Positions 17,435-27,385 of a DNA stretch of 64,000 nucleotides are shown here, piece by piece. The notes under the pieces were generated by a model, which was given only the letters and a program-made list of their open reading frames with translations, had not been told where the DNA came from and did no database searches. Position 1 is the first letter of the stretch. Each line of letters starts with the position of its first letter. A program made the position numbers and the translations under genes. The stretch comes from Methanomicrobium sp. W14 (GTDB lineage: Archaea > Halobacteriota > Methanomicrobia > Methanomicrobiales > Methanomicrobiaceae), in NCBI RefSeq assembly GCF_017875315.1, contig NZ_JAGGMM010000003.1, positions 496,001 to 560,000 of the forward strand. The letters are read 5' to 3'.

Positions 17435-18316
17435 ATGAAAAAATCAGGCTTTTTGTTATTTATTGCAGCAGCCGTGTTATGCATAACAATGTGTACCCCG
17501 GCATCTGCTGTTCTTCTGGAGGAAAAATACCAGGGACAGGTATCGCTGGTTGACCAGTCAACAGACACTATCACCATGAAAGTGGCGTTTGTGTATGAGG
17601 GTGGAGAATGGATCACCTATGCCAAATCAAGTCTTAAAAATAATCTGGTTTCGGGCACTATGTCAAACCCCGATGCTTTCAAAGACCTCAAGCAGGGCGA
17701 CAACATCGAGGCGACGTTAATGGGCGGCTCTGAATGGATATCCATAGGCGAAATCGGCGATATCGGGTCCACGGAAACTCCGCTTACCGCAGCCTACGGT
17801 GACCCGTCAGTTCTTACATCAAAATTCTACTCGGGCTACACGTTATCAGCAGAAATGACTCCTGACTGCTCGGACTGCAGCGGAACCGTATGCAAAGCAT
17901 CATCCGCCGATGTCTCGGTTAAAATGGACGGAGTGACAATAGAAACACAGGAGATGCTCCCCGGAGAGACACACGAATTCGGATGGAGCAACGAGGACTT
18001 ACAGCATGTACTGCAGGTTAAACTGATTTCAGGAGAGGCGTCCTCTGACTCATGCCCGGCATACGCAGGCATGGTAGGACCCCAGGCAGTATCTGACTTT
18101 ACAATATACGATACGCAGAAAAGCACAATTCTTGAAGCAGAAACCGAGGCCCAGGAACAGAAAACAGCATTAACGACAGTTCCGCCGACAACTGCGGCAA
18201 CAACAGAACCTGTACAGACAACAGCTGCAACACCGACACAGTCAGGATTCGGCCCAGTGCTTATAATCGTAGCAGGAACAGCAGGGTGTGCTCTCTTCGC
18301 CATTAAAAGAAGATAG
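17435..18316 (+). CDS. secreted protein with Thr-rich stalk and archaeosortase-like C-terminal sorting region
   Basis: The start is set at the ATG at 17435 (AAGGTG six bases upstream). A GTG three codons earlier lacks this spacing. The 293-residue product has a Sec signal (hydrophobic residues 5-22 ending ASA), then a beta-rich domain with a cysteine cluster (CSDCSGTVC) and another Cys near residue 210. It ends with a Thr/Ala-rich stalk, SGFG, a hydrophobic segment and a KRR tail. That tripartite end resembles PGF-CTERM sorting signals, although the Pro of PGF is Ser here. The function of the ectodomain is not recognised. It is probably anchored at the cell surface. Confidence 0.75.
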   Translation: MKKSGFLLFIAAAVLCITMCTPASAVLLEEKYQGQVSLVDQSTDTITMKVAFVYEGGEWITYAKSSLKNNLVSGTMSNPDAFKDLKQGDNIEATLMGGSEWISIGEIGDIGSTETPLTAAYGDPSVLTSKFYSGYTLSAEMTPDCSDCSGTVCKASSADVSVKMDGVTIETQEMLPGETHEFGWSNEDLQHVLQVKLISGEASSDSCPAYAGMVGPQAVSDFTIYDTQKSTILEAETEAQEQKTALTTVPPTTAATTEPVQTTAATPTQSGFGPVLIIVAGTAGCALFAIKRR

Positions 18317-18345
18317 ACCCTGAGATCCGTTACGGGGTTTTTTGA
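18317..18345 (+). terminator. possible terminator after the secreted protein gene
   Basis: CCC at 18318-18320 and GGGG at 18334-18337 could pair weakly and are followed by a run of six Ts. The hairpin is poor, so the T-run is the main argument. Confidence 0.3.
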
Positions 18346-18490
18346 GAGAACCTTAAATTAAAGAAAAACAAATCTTTTTTTCGTCCCGGTGAACCGCAAA
18401 GAATTCTGTTCCGTAAACGATTCACACAGGCAGGCGGTTTAACATTCCGGGAAAACATTTTTTGCTGACCGGCCAATATTTAAGTAATAT

Positions 18491-20869
18491 ATGTCAGAAA
18501 TTTTAAAAAAGAATATTAATATTTTTCTTATTCTCATAGTTTTTGCATTCATTGCATTTATCCTGAGAGTCCTACCTGCATTTTTTCTCCCTGACACAGG
18601 CCTCGTCCACCTGATAAGAGGGGATGCAGAGTACAACTTAAGGCAGATAGAGGTGATGGCAGACAATTTCCTGCAGTATGACTGGTTTGACCCGATGACT
18701 GCATACCCATACGGCAAAAACATCGGATGGGGACCGCTTTTCCCGATGATTGCAGGCGCTTTCGTGATATTAACAGGTGCATCGGGCCAGGCTGGCATCA
18801 TAAACGCCGCATCCTATGTAACACCTCTTATCGCAGCGGCGATGGTATTTGTCGTATACTTCACGGCAAAAGCAATAACCGGAAAAAGGCTCACTGGAAT
18901 TATTGCAGCGGCTATAACTCCTTTCATATCACTTTTCTTTTTGAACTACACATCATATGGATATGTCGACCACCATGCAGCAGAACTCCTTTTTTCTTCC
19001 CTTTTCTGCCTGTTCTACATACTCGCGTCAGGAATATCCCTGAACGGAAAAATTACGGATTTAAAGGATAAAGATCTCCAAAAACTCTTATTATACAGTG
19101 TTGCAGCAGGAATATTTTACTCGGCATGCTACTTCACGTCGCCAACAACCGTTCTTTTCCTTGTCATAATCTCGGTATACACCCTGATTTCATGCATACT
19201 CTGCCATTATTCGGGCGAAATTCCTGTAAAAGAGGGCATAATAAATACTATATCGCTTCTGATACCGGCAGTACTGATAGCATTATTCGGTGTAAAATAT
19301 CCGGGCTTTACGCTATCGTCGTATACAATTGTCCATGCCCTTATACCAATTCTGATAATCGCTGCAACCTGGATTCTTGTTTTGATATCCGCAGCCCTGA
19401 ACAAAAGCGGTCTTAAGGAAAAAAAGATTTTTTATCCCGTGATAATTGTGGGGGCAGCTGCCGTTTCAGCAGTCATAGCCATAATAGCAGTGCCGGAGGT
19501 TTTCACGACGCTTTTTTCAGGTGCAAACCTTATATTCGGGTTTAAAAACGTGGCGATAGCGGAAATGAAGCCGTGGAGTCTTGAATACGCTCTTCAGAGC
19601 TACAATTTTGCATTCATCCTGGCGGCAGGCGGATTTCTGGCATCACTATACACAATTTATTCGGAAAAAGACCGAAAAAATCTCTTTCTCATAATCTGGA
19701 CCATCACCGTTCTTTACGTTACAATAAGGCACCTGAGATTCGAAATATTCGTTGCAATTCCGTTTGCAGTTCTCTCGGCAATCTGCATATCATACGTCTA
19801 TAAAAACTATTACAGCAGCTTTAAAGGCTACATAGATAATAAGGACGAAAAAAACGCCGCAGCAAAATCAAAAAAGAAACCTGCAAAAAAACAGGGTAGA
19901 AAAGAGAACAGAAACGCATCAGGTGCAGCGGTTTTCCTAATTACTGCAGTAATTGTTGCCCTTTTCTTTGGAACATCACTTATTAACGACATCAACTTTG
20001 CCCAGGACTACTCCAGTGTAAGCTTTGAGAAGGACAAATGGACAGAAGCAATGAACTGGATGAATGAAAACACTCCTGAAACCGGAGTCGACTACTACAA
20101 GGAGTATTCGGCTGACAATTTCACATATCCAAAAGAATCCTACGGTGTTATGACATGGTGGGACTTCGGGCATATAATTACTCTCATAGGAAAAAGGATA
20201 CCGAACTCCAACCCGTTCCAGGACAATGTGGCAGGGGACACCGGTTGTGCCGACTTTTTCATATCGGGCTCGGAAGATACGGGTTCAGAGATACTTGATA
20301 ACGCAGGTTCAAGGTTTGTCGTGACAAACAGCGAACTTACGACTCCTGTAAAAGGAATTGCCACCATCCTTCCGTGGACTTCAGGGAACAGGGTACTTTC
20401 GGACTACATAATGTATGCTGTAGATGAATCGGGAAATTACCAGAGCTATGTCTACACACCGGAGTATTACAACACAATGGCTGTAAGGCTTGAAAACCTT
20501 GACGGGTCATATACAAAAGCCTCTTCAGAGAAAAGCGATGTAAGTTACAGTCCCTTCAGCCCGCCCGTGGGTGTAAACGCACTGAAACACTTCCGTCTTG
20601 TCTACGAATCGCCCGACAGTGACGACAACGTCAAGATATTCGAGTACGTTAAAGGATACGAGGTTGCAGGTGAAGGAACGGTTGAATTAAACATCACGAC
20701 CAATACAGGACGTGAATTCGTATACAGGCAGAAAAGCGAGAACGGCACATTCATCCTTCCGTATTCGACAACAGGCAACCCGTACGACGTAAAAGCAGAC
20801 GGACAGTATCATATCACCGGAACCGGTGAATATTTTGATGTAAGCGAGGATGAAATAGGAAAGAACTGA
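18491..20869 (+). CDS. aglB: oligosaccharyltransferase AglB (STT3 family)
   Basis: The 792-residue enzyme transfers a lipid-linked glycan to Asn in N-x-S/T sequons on the outer face of the membrane. About eleven to thirteen membrane helices make up residues 1-500. The first external loop has an acidic metal-binding site (RGDAEYNLRQ, about residue 40), and the family DHH motif appears as YVDHHAAE (about residue 158). The catalytic WWDFG stands at residues 556-560 of the extracytoplasmic domain. Residues about 450-475 form an unusual Lys-rich cytoplasmic loop (AKSKKKPAKKQGRK). It stands alone, but the nearby pilins are rich in sequons and glycan genes start 3 kb downstream. Confidence 0.96.
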   Translation: MSEILKKNINIFLILIVFAFIAFILRVLPAFFLPDTGLVHLIRGDAEYNLRQIEVMADNFLQYDWFDPMTAYPYGKNIGWGPLFPMIAGAFVILTGASGQAGIINAASYVTPLIAAAMVFVVYFTAKAITGKRLTGIIAAAITPFISLFFLNYTSYGYVDHHAAELLFSSLFCLFYILASGISLNGKITDLKDKDLQKLLLYSVAAGIFYSACYFTSPTTVLFLVIISVYTLISCILCHYSGEIPVKEGIINTISLLIPAVLIALFGVKYPGFTLSSYTIVHALIPILIIAATWILVLISAALNKSGLKEKKIFYPVIIVGAAAVSAVIAIIAVPEVFTTLFSGANLIFGFKNVAIAEMKPWSLEYALQSYNFAFILAAGGFLASLYTIYSEKDRKNLFLIIWTITVLYVTIRHLRFEIFVAIPFAVLSAICISYVYKNYYSSFKGYIDNKDEKNAAAKSKKKPAKKQGRKENRNASGAAVFLITAVIVALFFGTSLINDINFAQDYSSVSFEKDKWTEAMNWMNENTPETGVDYYKEYSADNFTYPKESYGVMTWWDFGHIITLIGKRIPNSNPFQDNVAGDTGCADFFISGSEDTGSEILDNAGSRFVVTNSELTTPVKGIATILPWTSGNRVLSDYIMYAVDESGNYQSYVYTPEYYNTMAVRLENLDGSYTKASSEKSDVSYSPFSPPVGVNALKHFRLVYESPDSDDNVKIFEYVKGYEVAGEGTVELNITTNTGREFVYRQKSENGTFILPYSTTGNPYDVKADGQYHITGTGEYFDVSEDEIGKN

Positions 20870-20893
20870 TTAATATCTTATTTAGAGAAAAAC

Positions 20894-21223
20894 TCATACT
20901 TTTATGCCCGCTCTTGCCAGGGCATCTTTTATTGAAGACAAGCTCTCTTTTTATCTCCTTAAATTCTTCATCAGGATATCTTCCGGTATCTTTTCCAAGG
21001 CCGACAATCTCATCCTTTTGTCTCCTTTTCCAGGTCCAATCAGACTGTCCTGCTTATCAAGAGCACTTTTTTGCAGATCAATTATTGCCACCGGTATTAT
21101 CAAGCGTTTTCTTTGAGATGCCAAGATTTTTTATATCAAGTTATATCCCTGCCGAATGTCTCTTTCAGGACAAATTACCTGAAACCAACTTTTTGGACAT
21201 AACTATCAACAATGTTTCATGCA
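20894..21223 (-). pseudogene. acylphosphatase-family remnant, copy 1 (internally deleted)
   Basis: The minus strand encodes a broken version of the gene at 22880-23490. The 3' part (20894 to about 21140) matches that copy closely, including SSIKDALARAGIKV before a TGA, then most of the acylphosphatase domain is gone. A short piece matching its N-terminus (around 21171-21223) follows. An extra T in the CTTTTGTC run at about 21016 breaks the frame too. The intact family is a small acylphosphatase domain followed by a coiled coil. This copy cannot make it. Confidence 0.7.
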
Positions 21224-21310
21224 TAATCATAGTTTATAGTATACGATATTCTAAAAAATCATAGGATATAACCGACAATTTAAATATACTTAACAGCATA
21301 TAAACCATAA

Positions 21311-22660
21311 ATGGATCAGGGCATGCAAATAGTCATTGAAAGCCAGAACCCATGGTGGTTTTCAAAGAATTTTGACAAAGGAATAGACCGCCTGTCGTTT
21401 TTTCCGGAAATAATTCAATATTTAAATGCAAAAGAAATTCTTCTGTTAACCGGAGCAAGAAGAACAGGCAAGTCCACACTTGCATATCAGTTAATTGATT
21501 ATCTCATAAAAACAGGAACCCCAAAACAGAATATTTTGTATATCAACCTTGATGAACCCCTTTTTATGTCAATGAGAGATGATCCATCCCTTCTTGGGAG
21601 CATTGTTGAAGAATACACGAGCAAAAGAGAAAATAAGGAAATTTTATACCTGTTCATAGACGAAATTCAGAACTATAAATACTGGGCATATGCCATAAAA
21701 ACGTTTTATGACACCAAAAAATATATCAAATGCATACTGACTGGCTCCACATCTTCAGTCCTTAAAAATAGTGCAGCTTCAAGACTTTCGGGGAGATATC
21801 TCGCTTGCACAGTTTATCCGCTTTCTTTTCAGGAATTTTTAATTTTTAAAGGCATTATTAATCCGGAAGTGATTAAAAAAAGACAGTTATTTGATGAGTA
21901 CCTCAAATTTGGTGGATATCCGCGTATAGTTGTTGAAGCTGATAACAGCCTTAAGATGCAGATTCTGAAAAATTACTATGAGACAATATATCTAAAAGAT
22001 ATAATACTCCCAAATAACCTCAGGAATAATTCTGACCTCGTAAACCTTCTCTATTATCTGATATCAAATTCAGGAAATCTGTATTCTTTCAACAAAATTG
22101 CAGAAATACAGCATATTTCTCCAGATACGGTAAAAGAGTATACAGAATATGCTCAAAACTGCTATCTTCTTTATACCCTTATGAAATATACCTGGTCGGT
22201 GAAAAAACAGATTGCCAATCCAAAAAAGATATATGCACTCGATACAGGGATTATAAATGCCATATCATTTACTTTCTCTGAAAATAAGGGAAGACTTCTT
22301 GAGAATTATGTATTCTGCTTATTAAACAGAATTTTTGATGAAATATATTATCATAAAAGGAATTATGAATGTGATTTTGTTGTAAAATCAAAGTACCCGG
22401 TTACTATGGAGCAGAATAATATTCTTAAAAGCAACGTTTCCCAAATTTCTATGGCTGTACAGGTTTCACTGTCACTTAAAGAATTAGACACAAAAAACAG
22501 GGAAATTCGCGGCCTTAAAGAGGCAATGGAGGACTATAACCTTAATGAAGGCTACATTGTAACTGAAAATGAAAAAGACATGGTTACTTTGGATGACAAA
22601 ACAATCCATATCATTCCGGCTTATTCTCTTGAGAACGAATTAAGAGAATTTACAAAATGA
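21311..22660 (+). CDS. ATPase with AAA_14 and DUF4143 domains
   Basis: The 449-residue protein has Walker A GARRTGKSTL (about residue 46) and a Walker B-like LYLFIDEIQN (about 117), followed by a sensor-like LTGSTSSVL. The C-terminal half is a DUF4143-type domain with an ENYVFCLL motif and a YHKR...CDFVVK nuclease-like stretch. Such ATPases are widespread and often expanded in archaea and bacteria, and their function is undefined. The gene is flanked on both sides by broken copies of an acylphosphatase gene and is AT-richer than the core genes, which suggests later insertion. Confidence 0.9.
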   Translation: MDQGMQIVIESQNPWWFSKNFDKGIDRLSFFPEIIQYLNAKEILLLTGARRTGKSTLAYQLIDYLIKTGTPKQNILYINLDEPLFMSMRDDPSLLGSIVEEYTSKRENKEILYLFIDEIQNYKYWAYAIKTFYDTKKYIKCILTGSTSSVLKNSAASRLSGRYLACTVYPLSFQEFLIFKGIINPEVIKKRQLFDEYLKFGGYPRIVVEADNSLKMQILKNYYETIYLKDIILPNNLRNNSDLVNLLYYLISNSGNLYSFNKIAEIQHISPDTVKEYTEYAQNCYLLYTLMKYTWSVKKQIANPKKIYALDTGIINAISFTFSENKGRLLENYVFCLLNRIFDEIYYHKRNYECDFVVKSKYPVTMEQNNILKSNVSQISMAVQVSLSLKELDTKNREIRGLKEAMEDYNLNEGYIVTENEKDMVTLDDKTIHIIPAYSLENELREFTK

Positions 22661-22879
22661 TATTTTGCTCCAGTTTATTTTCATTCACCGGAAAAAACAA
22701 TATTGCATCAAAAATACGATTAACAAGGCTCTGCAGGGACAGTTTTTATCAATGGTGTTATACTTTTGTATGAAACTTTACGTTTTGAATCAACCGGGAA
22801 TAATAGTTTAAATAGTGTTATTTTTCTCTTACTGCAGTTATATCCGGCTTTCGGAAGATTACGGATAAATGGAAAAAAT

Positions 22880-23490
22880 TCATACTTTTATACCCGCTCT
22901 TGCCAGGGCATCTTTTATTGAAGACAAGTTCTCTTTTTATCTCCTTAAATTCTTCATCAGGATATCTTCCGGTATCTTTTCTAAGGCCGACAATCTCATC
23001 CTTTGTCTCCTTTTCCAGGTCAAGCATCTTATCCTGATTATCAAGCGTACTCTTTTGCAGGTTGACGATTGTTCCTGTATTTTTCAGTGTTTTTGGAGAT
23101 GTCGAGAGCTTCTTTTGATACTGATAGATTTTCTTTGGAAATATCAAGATTCTCATGCAGAATTGTTCCGGCGTAATCAATTCTTTCAAAAATTTCGTCC
23201 TGCATATCACCCCTTAAAATTTCAAATTTCCTGAACTCTCCGGATGCTTTTTCCCGTGAAACATTGCATTCAGTAACTGATACCGGGTATCTGGGAATAT
23301 TGATTCGTGAAATAAGGGAAGAAAGTTCGTCTTCACTTCCTTCCGCAATTATCTCGACTTTTCCGTTGCCAAGGCTTTTTACATATCCTGTGATGCCTCT
23401 GCCAAAAGTTTCTTTTAATACAAATTCCCTGAAACCAACCTCCTGAACATAGCCATCAACAATGATATGAATCCGTTTCATTATTTTCAT
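22880..23490 (-). pseudogene. acylphosphatase with coiled-coil extension, copy 2 (two frameshifts)
   Basis: Starting at the ATG at 23490 or 23481, the acylphosphatase domain reads MKRIHIIVDGYVQEVGFR, including the substrate-binding VGFR. A helical extension begins with ENLDISKENLSVSKEALDIS. The frame then shifts near 23095; the continuation STLDNQDKMLDLEKETKDEI lies in another frame. A second shift near 22927 is needed to reach the family-like end SSIKDALARAGIKV at the TGA at 22880. Acylphosphatases hydrolyse acyl phosphates such as carbamoyl or acetyl phosphate. The intact N-terminal domain (to 23041, where this frame stops) could still be made and active. Confidence 0.65.
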
Positions 23491-23760
23491 ATTATGAAAA
23501 TAAGATGATAAATTATTTTTTGCACCAGATGATATCATAATTTTTTAAAGCATGCACGTTAACAGATGACATAGAACTATTTTATTGCCAGAAAAAATAA
23601 GAATCGTGGATTATAACTGACAATTAACAGATAATCTTAAAAGATAATAATCTGCAAATGAAAATCATCCTGAGGAAACATAAAGATAAGTGTCCACCAA
23701 AACTATCTCAATTAAAATCTATAAAACTGATTTAACTGATAAACACTTGAACTTACCATT

Positions 23761-24921
23761 TTATTCATACTTCATCAGCATCATACTGTTTAAGACCGCT
23801 GAAAATATAATCTGCATCCCGGAGATGAACAGCGTCAGTGCGGCAATGGCATTTGTTACCTGAAAAAGGCTTCCAAAATCGGATTTTATCCAGCTTAATA
23901 TGATGTAAAGACCGATTACAGCCCCTGCTGCCATAAGGACTATTCCTGTAACAATCTCCTTTTCAAGGTTCTGGTAGCTTAGAAACCTTTCAATAACCCC
24001 TGTCTTTATATTGTATCCTGAAACTACGGAGTACGTTTTTATGTTTATTCCGGTAAGAACTGTCTGGAGACCTCCTATCAAAAGTATCGAACCAAGAATA
24101 AATGAATGAATGTTTGAATTTTCAACGTTGCCCTCAAGATAATAAAGGACCATCAGGACAAAACCCATTGCAAGGAAGAGAAAGCCGGGAACTGCCAGAA
24201 AAGGCAGAGGCTGGTACAACAGCATGAACCTGAAATGTCTCCAGCCGTCTGCAAAACTATGAAGCTTTGAGGGGGCCTTTCTCCTGTAATATTCTATCTC
24301 AACCTCGGATATCGAAAGGTTATTTCTTGCAGCCTCTATTATCATCTCTGATGCAAATTCCATCCCGGGTGTCTTAAGGTTCAGTTTTTCGAGGTCTTCT
24401 TTTTTAATCGCCCTCATACCGCAGTGGGCATCGGATATTTTTGTCCCGAAGGCAAGGTTTAGCATCCAGGTAAGAACAGGGTTTCCGATATATCGGTGAA
24501 GGGGGGGCATAGCGTCCTTTTCCATCAGCCTTCCGGTTCTGTTTCCCATGACAAGCGAGGAACCCGATTCAATTTTTTTTACAAATTCAGGAATTTTCTT
24601 CAGCTCATACGTCCCGTCGGCATCGGCGATGACTATTATATCTCCCCTGCATATCTTAAAAGCATCAAGATAAGCGTTACCGTAGCCCTTCTTCTCAGGT
24701 CTTATAACAACCGCACCAAGTGACTTTGATATTTCATCGGTCCTGTCGGTTGACGATGACGATACGATTATCTCGCCGGAAAGACCGTTTTTTTCAAGGC
24801 ATTTGTTTATTTCTTCGATGCAGCCGGCTATAGTCAGCTCCTCGTCAAGAGCCGGGAGGACAATTGACAGGTAAGGCCTGTTCTCATTTTCGTTTAGTGA
24901 CGGTAAAGTATCTTCTGTCAT
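23761..24921 (-). CDS. GT2 glycosyltransferase with C-terminal membrane helices (dolichyl/polyprenyl-phosphate type)
   Basis: The 386-residue protein begins with a GT-A fold: LSIVLPALDEELTIAG, then SSSSTDRT and the metal-binding IADADGTYE (about residue 100), followed by SDAHCGMRAI. Residues about 245-380 hold four membrane helices. This build is that of polyprenyl-phosphate sugar transferases (DPM1/AglJ-like), which load a sugar onto a lipid carrier at the cytoplasmic face. Single gene, leftward. The start ATG has no strong ribosome site, and AT-rich boxes lie just upstream. The sugar cannot be assigned. Confidence 0.88.
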   Translation of the reverse strand: MTEDTLPSLNENENRPYLSIVLPALDEELTIAGCIEEINKCLEKNGLSGEIIVSSSSTDRTDEISKSLGAVVIRPEKKGYGNAYLDAFKICRGDIIVIADADGTYELKKIPEFVKKIESGSSLVMGNRTGRLMEKDAMPPLHRYIGNPVLTWMLNLAFGTKISDAHCGMRAIKKEDLEKLNLKTPGMEFASEMIIEAARNNLSISEVEIEYYRRKAPSKLHSFADGWRHFRFMLLYQPLPFLAVPGFLFLAMGFVLMVLYYLEGNVENSNIHSFILGSILLIGGLQTVLTGINIKTYSVVSGYNIKTGVIERFLSYQNLEKEIVTGIVLMAAGAVIGLYIILSWIKSDFGSLFQVTNAIAALTLFISGMQIIFSAVLNSMMLMKYE

Positions 24922-25291
24922 ACCAGGTCGATATTTAGATTTAAAATTCTGTATAATACATCAGGAATATTTGATGACAATTTTAAGATTTACTTAGTCT
25001 GAATATCACAATCTATCTGATAAATCTACTCCCGATACAAAGACTCATATATATTACCCTTAGAAATTGCTTAAATCTTTTTAATTCAGGACAACCGTTA
25101 ATGTACAAAAGTCCTTTTATTTTCAACTTTAATCACTGAATAAACTCTGTATAATTTTTGACATTGATAAATGAATGTCTCTCAATGATGCATCTTTATT
25201 CAATATGAACAAACGATATGAAAGCAGCTATTAAAACCGGATTATCATATGATTATAAAAAAGATTATTGAGATAAATATGTAATATTAAA
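24922..25291. other. divergent intergenic region
   Basis: About 370 AT-rich bases between the leftward GT2 gene and the rightward methyltransferase gene. Several TATA-like stretches are present (for example TTTTAAAT and TATTATAC on the minus strand at 24939-24958). No gene was seen. Confidence 0.4.
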
Positions 25292-26002
25292 ATGAAAATG
25301 CCAACATTCAATCGTCTTTTGCTCTCTATATTCTTACAGGCGGATTCAGAGAACCGGCAGAAAATTTTCGGTATGACAGAGGAGAACCCTAACGCAAAAC
25401 TACTTGACTGCGGTTGTTCAAATGGCTTATTTTCAAAGGAAATTGCGGACCATATAAAGACCGTAAATATATACGGAGTTGATTTTCAAAGCAGGGCAAC
25501 GAAATGCCATAAATATTCACCTGTTGATGTTTGCAATTGCAACCTTAACCAGAAAATGCCATTCAAAGATGAATCATTTGATGTCGTTCATGCAAATCAG
25601 GTCATTGAGCACCTTACCGAAACGGATGTTTTTCTTGAAGAAATTTACAGAGTCCTAAAGCCCGGTGGTTATGCTGTTCTGTCTACACCGAATATTGGTA
25701 GTTTCCATAACATTGTTTCTCTTATCTTTGGATACCAGCCATTTTCAGCACATATAAGCAACAAAGTAATTGTAGGAAATCCCATGGACCCAAAACATGA
25801 TATGATACACGCAAGTCCGGGAGAAATACATATGCGTATATTTTCCTACAAAGGTCTTACAGAACTTATGGAATATAATGGTTTTACCATTGAAAAGATC
25901 TGCGGGGCCGGGTACTACCCGTTTCCCGGAATTTTGGGAAAATTTCTTTCAAAAATTGATCCAAGGCATGCAGTATACCTTATAATTAAAATCAGAAAAT
26001 AA
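25292..26002 (+). CDS. SAM-dependent methyltransferase (Methyltransf_11 type)
   Basis: The 236-residue enzyme has motif I as LLDCGCSNGLFSKEIA, an acidic YGVDF strand, and the characteristic QVIEHLTE motif followed by VLKPGGYAVLSTPN. The substrate is unknown. Its position at the entry to the sugar-nucleotide operon suggests a glycan or glycolipid substrate. It lies 400 bases before the heptose operon with a transposase remnant between them, so it is probably not part of that transcript. Confidence 0.88.
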   Translation: MKMPTFNRLLLSIFLQADSENRQKIFGMTEENPNAKLLDCGCSNGLFSKEIADHIKTVNIYGVDFQSRATKCHKYSPVDVCNCNLNQKMPFKDESFDVVHANQVIEHLTETDVFLEEIYRVLKPGGYAVLSTPNIGSFHNIVSLIFGYQPFSAHISNKVIVGNPMDPKHDMIHASPGEIHMRIFSYKGLTELMEYNGFTIEKICGAGYYPFPGILGKFLSKIDPRHAVYLIIKIRK

Positions 26003-26094
26003 ATGAATAAAACAGGCATATAAATTTTTATATTTATATGCCTGTTTATAAATATAATGCCAAATCTGAGCATAATTATTGGGAACTCATTTTT

Positions 26095-26335
26095 GGGCTT
26101 TGCAGAAATTCCTTTGTAAAATAACTACCAAAAGATCGATCATACAGGAGTTCCAAACTTACTTAACCACAAATGAACACGGAACTACTAAACAAATGTC
26201 GCAGAACAGGGAATCAATCCTGTGAAAATCTCCCTGGAGATAATAAAGGAATCAAATATATATCTGATTTTTGCTAAAATACTAACGAAAACTGTCAGAA
26301 AATTGTTGCAGAAAAGAAAAAAGTGATTAAGGTTT
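26095..26335 (+). pseudogene. IS5/IS4-superfamily transposase remnant (copy A)
   Basis: Two blocks match the remnant at 40035-40470. The first, 26095-26160, includes the shared AAAGATCGATC and TACAGGAG and encodes KITTKRSIIQEF. The second, 26273-26327, encodes IFAKILTKTVRKLLQKRKK. The latter sits just before the SIDATGF block in the better-preserved copy. Stops and deletions show it is dead. It lies directly upstream of the heptose operon in the same orientation as copy B. Confidence 0.6.
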
Positions 26336-26413
26336 TCTACAGAACCCGAAAATTCCAAAAATATTTTAACAGAATTTTCTGCATAATTTTATGTTGATTT
26401 GTCGTCAATAATA

Positions 26414-27385
26414 ATGTCAGAAATGCCGGAAATCAAATATTTTGTTACAGGCGGAGCAGGATTCATCGGCAGCAATCTCGTCGACAGAATACTCTCGCAG
26501 GGAAATGAAGTTGTCGTATATGACAATTTCTCAACAGGTATCAGAGAATACCTTGAAAAAGCAAATAAAAACAGCAGATTCAAACTTATTAAAGGTGATC
26601 TTCTTGATACCAAATCCTTAAATGAGGCTATAAAAGGATGTGACTTCGTTTTTCACCTTGCAGCGAATGCAGACGTACGTTTTGGAACAGAACACCCGTC
26701 AAAAGACCTCGAACAGAACACAATTGCTACATTCAACGTTCTGGAAGCAATGCGAAAAAATTCGATTAATAAAATTGCATTTTCTTCAACCGGGTCAATA
26801 TACGGAGAATCCAAAATCATTCCAACTCCTGAAAATGCCCCTTTTCCTGTTCAGACATCCCTTTACGGTGCATCAAAACTTGCAGGAGAAGGCCTGATAC
26901 AGGCTTATGCTGAAGGGTTTGGATTTAACGCCTGGATCTTCAGGTTTGTATCAATTCTGGGAGAAAGATACCCGCACGGTCATGTATTCGACTTTTACAA
27001 ACAGCTTCGTGATCATCCCGGCCATCTTGAAGTTCTTGGAAACGGGCACCAGAAAAAGTCTTACCTGTACGTTCAGGACTGTATTGACGCAATATTCACT
27101 GCTCTCGAAAAATCTCATAAATCCGTAAACATTTTCAACCTGGGAACTGACGAATACGTTGAAGTTAACGATTCAATAAACTGGATCTGCAGCCACCTGG
27201 GCCTTGATCCAAAGATCAGTTATTCCGGCGGTGAACGTGGCTGGATTGGAGATAACCCGTTCATTTTTCTTGACTGCTCCAGAATAAGGTCTCTTGGATG
27301 GAAACCAAAGAATAATATTCAGCAGGGAATCATAAAGACTCTTGATTTTCTCGTTGAAAACCCATGGGTACTGGAGAGAAGATGA
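26414..27385 (+). CDS. NAD-dependent sugar-nucleotide epimerase/dehydratase (extended SDR)
   Basis: The ATG at 26414 is chosen over an upstream TTG at 26399; an ATG at 26423 is also possible. About 323 residues. The Rossmann motif GGAGFIGSNL lies near the N-terminus, and the catalytic Tyr/Lys pair is seen in SLYGASKLAGEGL. The family is closest to UDP-glucose 4-epimerase or dTDP-glucose dehydratase-like enzymes. It is the first gene of a tight rightward operon. Its TGA overlaps the ATG of the next gene by four bases. Its exact reaction is unknown; it may epimerise the NDP-heptose or a partner sugar. Confidence 0.9.
   Translation: MSEMPEIKYFVTGGAGFIGSNLVDRILSQGNEVVVYDNFSTGIREYLEKANKNSRFKLIKGDLLDTKSLNEAIKGCDFVFHLAANADVRFGTEHPSKDLEQNTIATFNVLEAMRKNSINKIAFSSTGSIYGESKIIPTPENAPFPVQTSLYGASKLAGEGLIQAYAEGFGFNAWIFRFVSILGERYPHGHVFDFYKQLRDHPGHLEVLGNGHQKKSYLYVQDCIDAIFTALEKSHKSVNIFNLGTDEYVEVNDSINWICSHLGLDPKISYSGGERGWIGDNPFIFLDCSRIRSLGWKPKNNIQQGIIKTLDFLVENPWVLERR

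Noticed and set aside
22818-23210. Separate 130-residue gene on the minus strand
   Set aside because: It is an out-of-frame part of the acylphosphatase copy 2, and the repeat ends at the TGA in a different frame.
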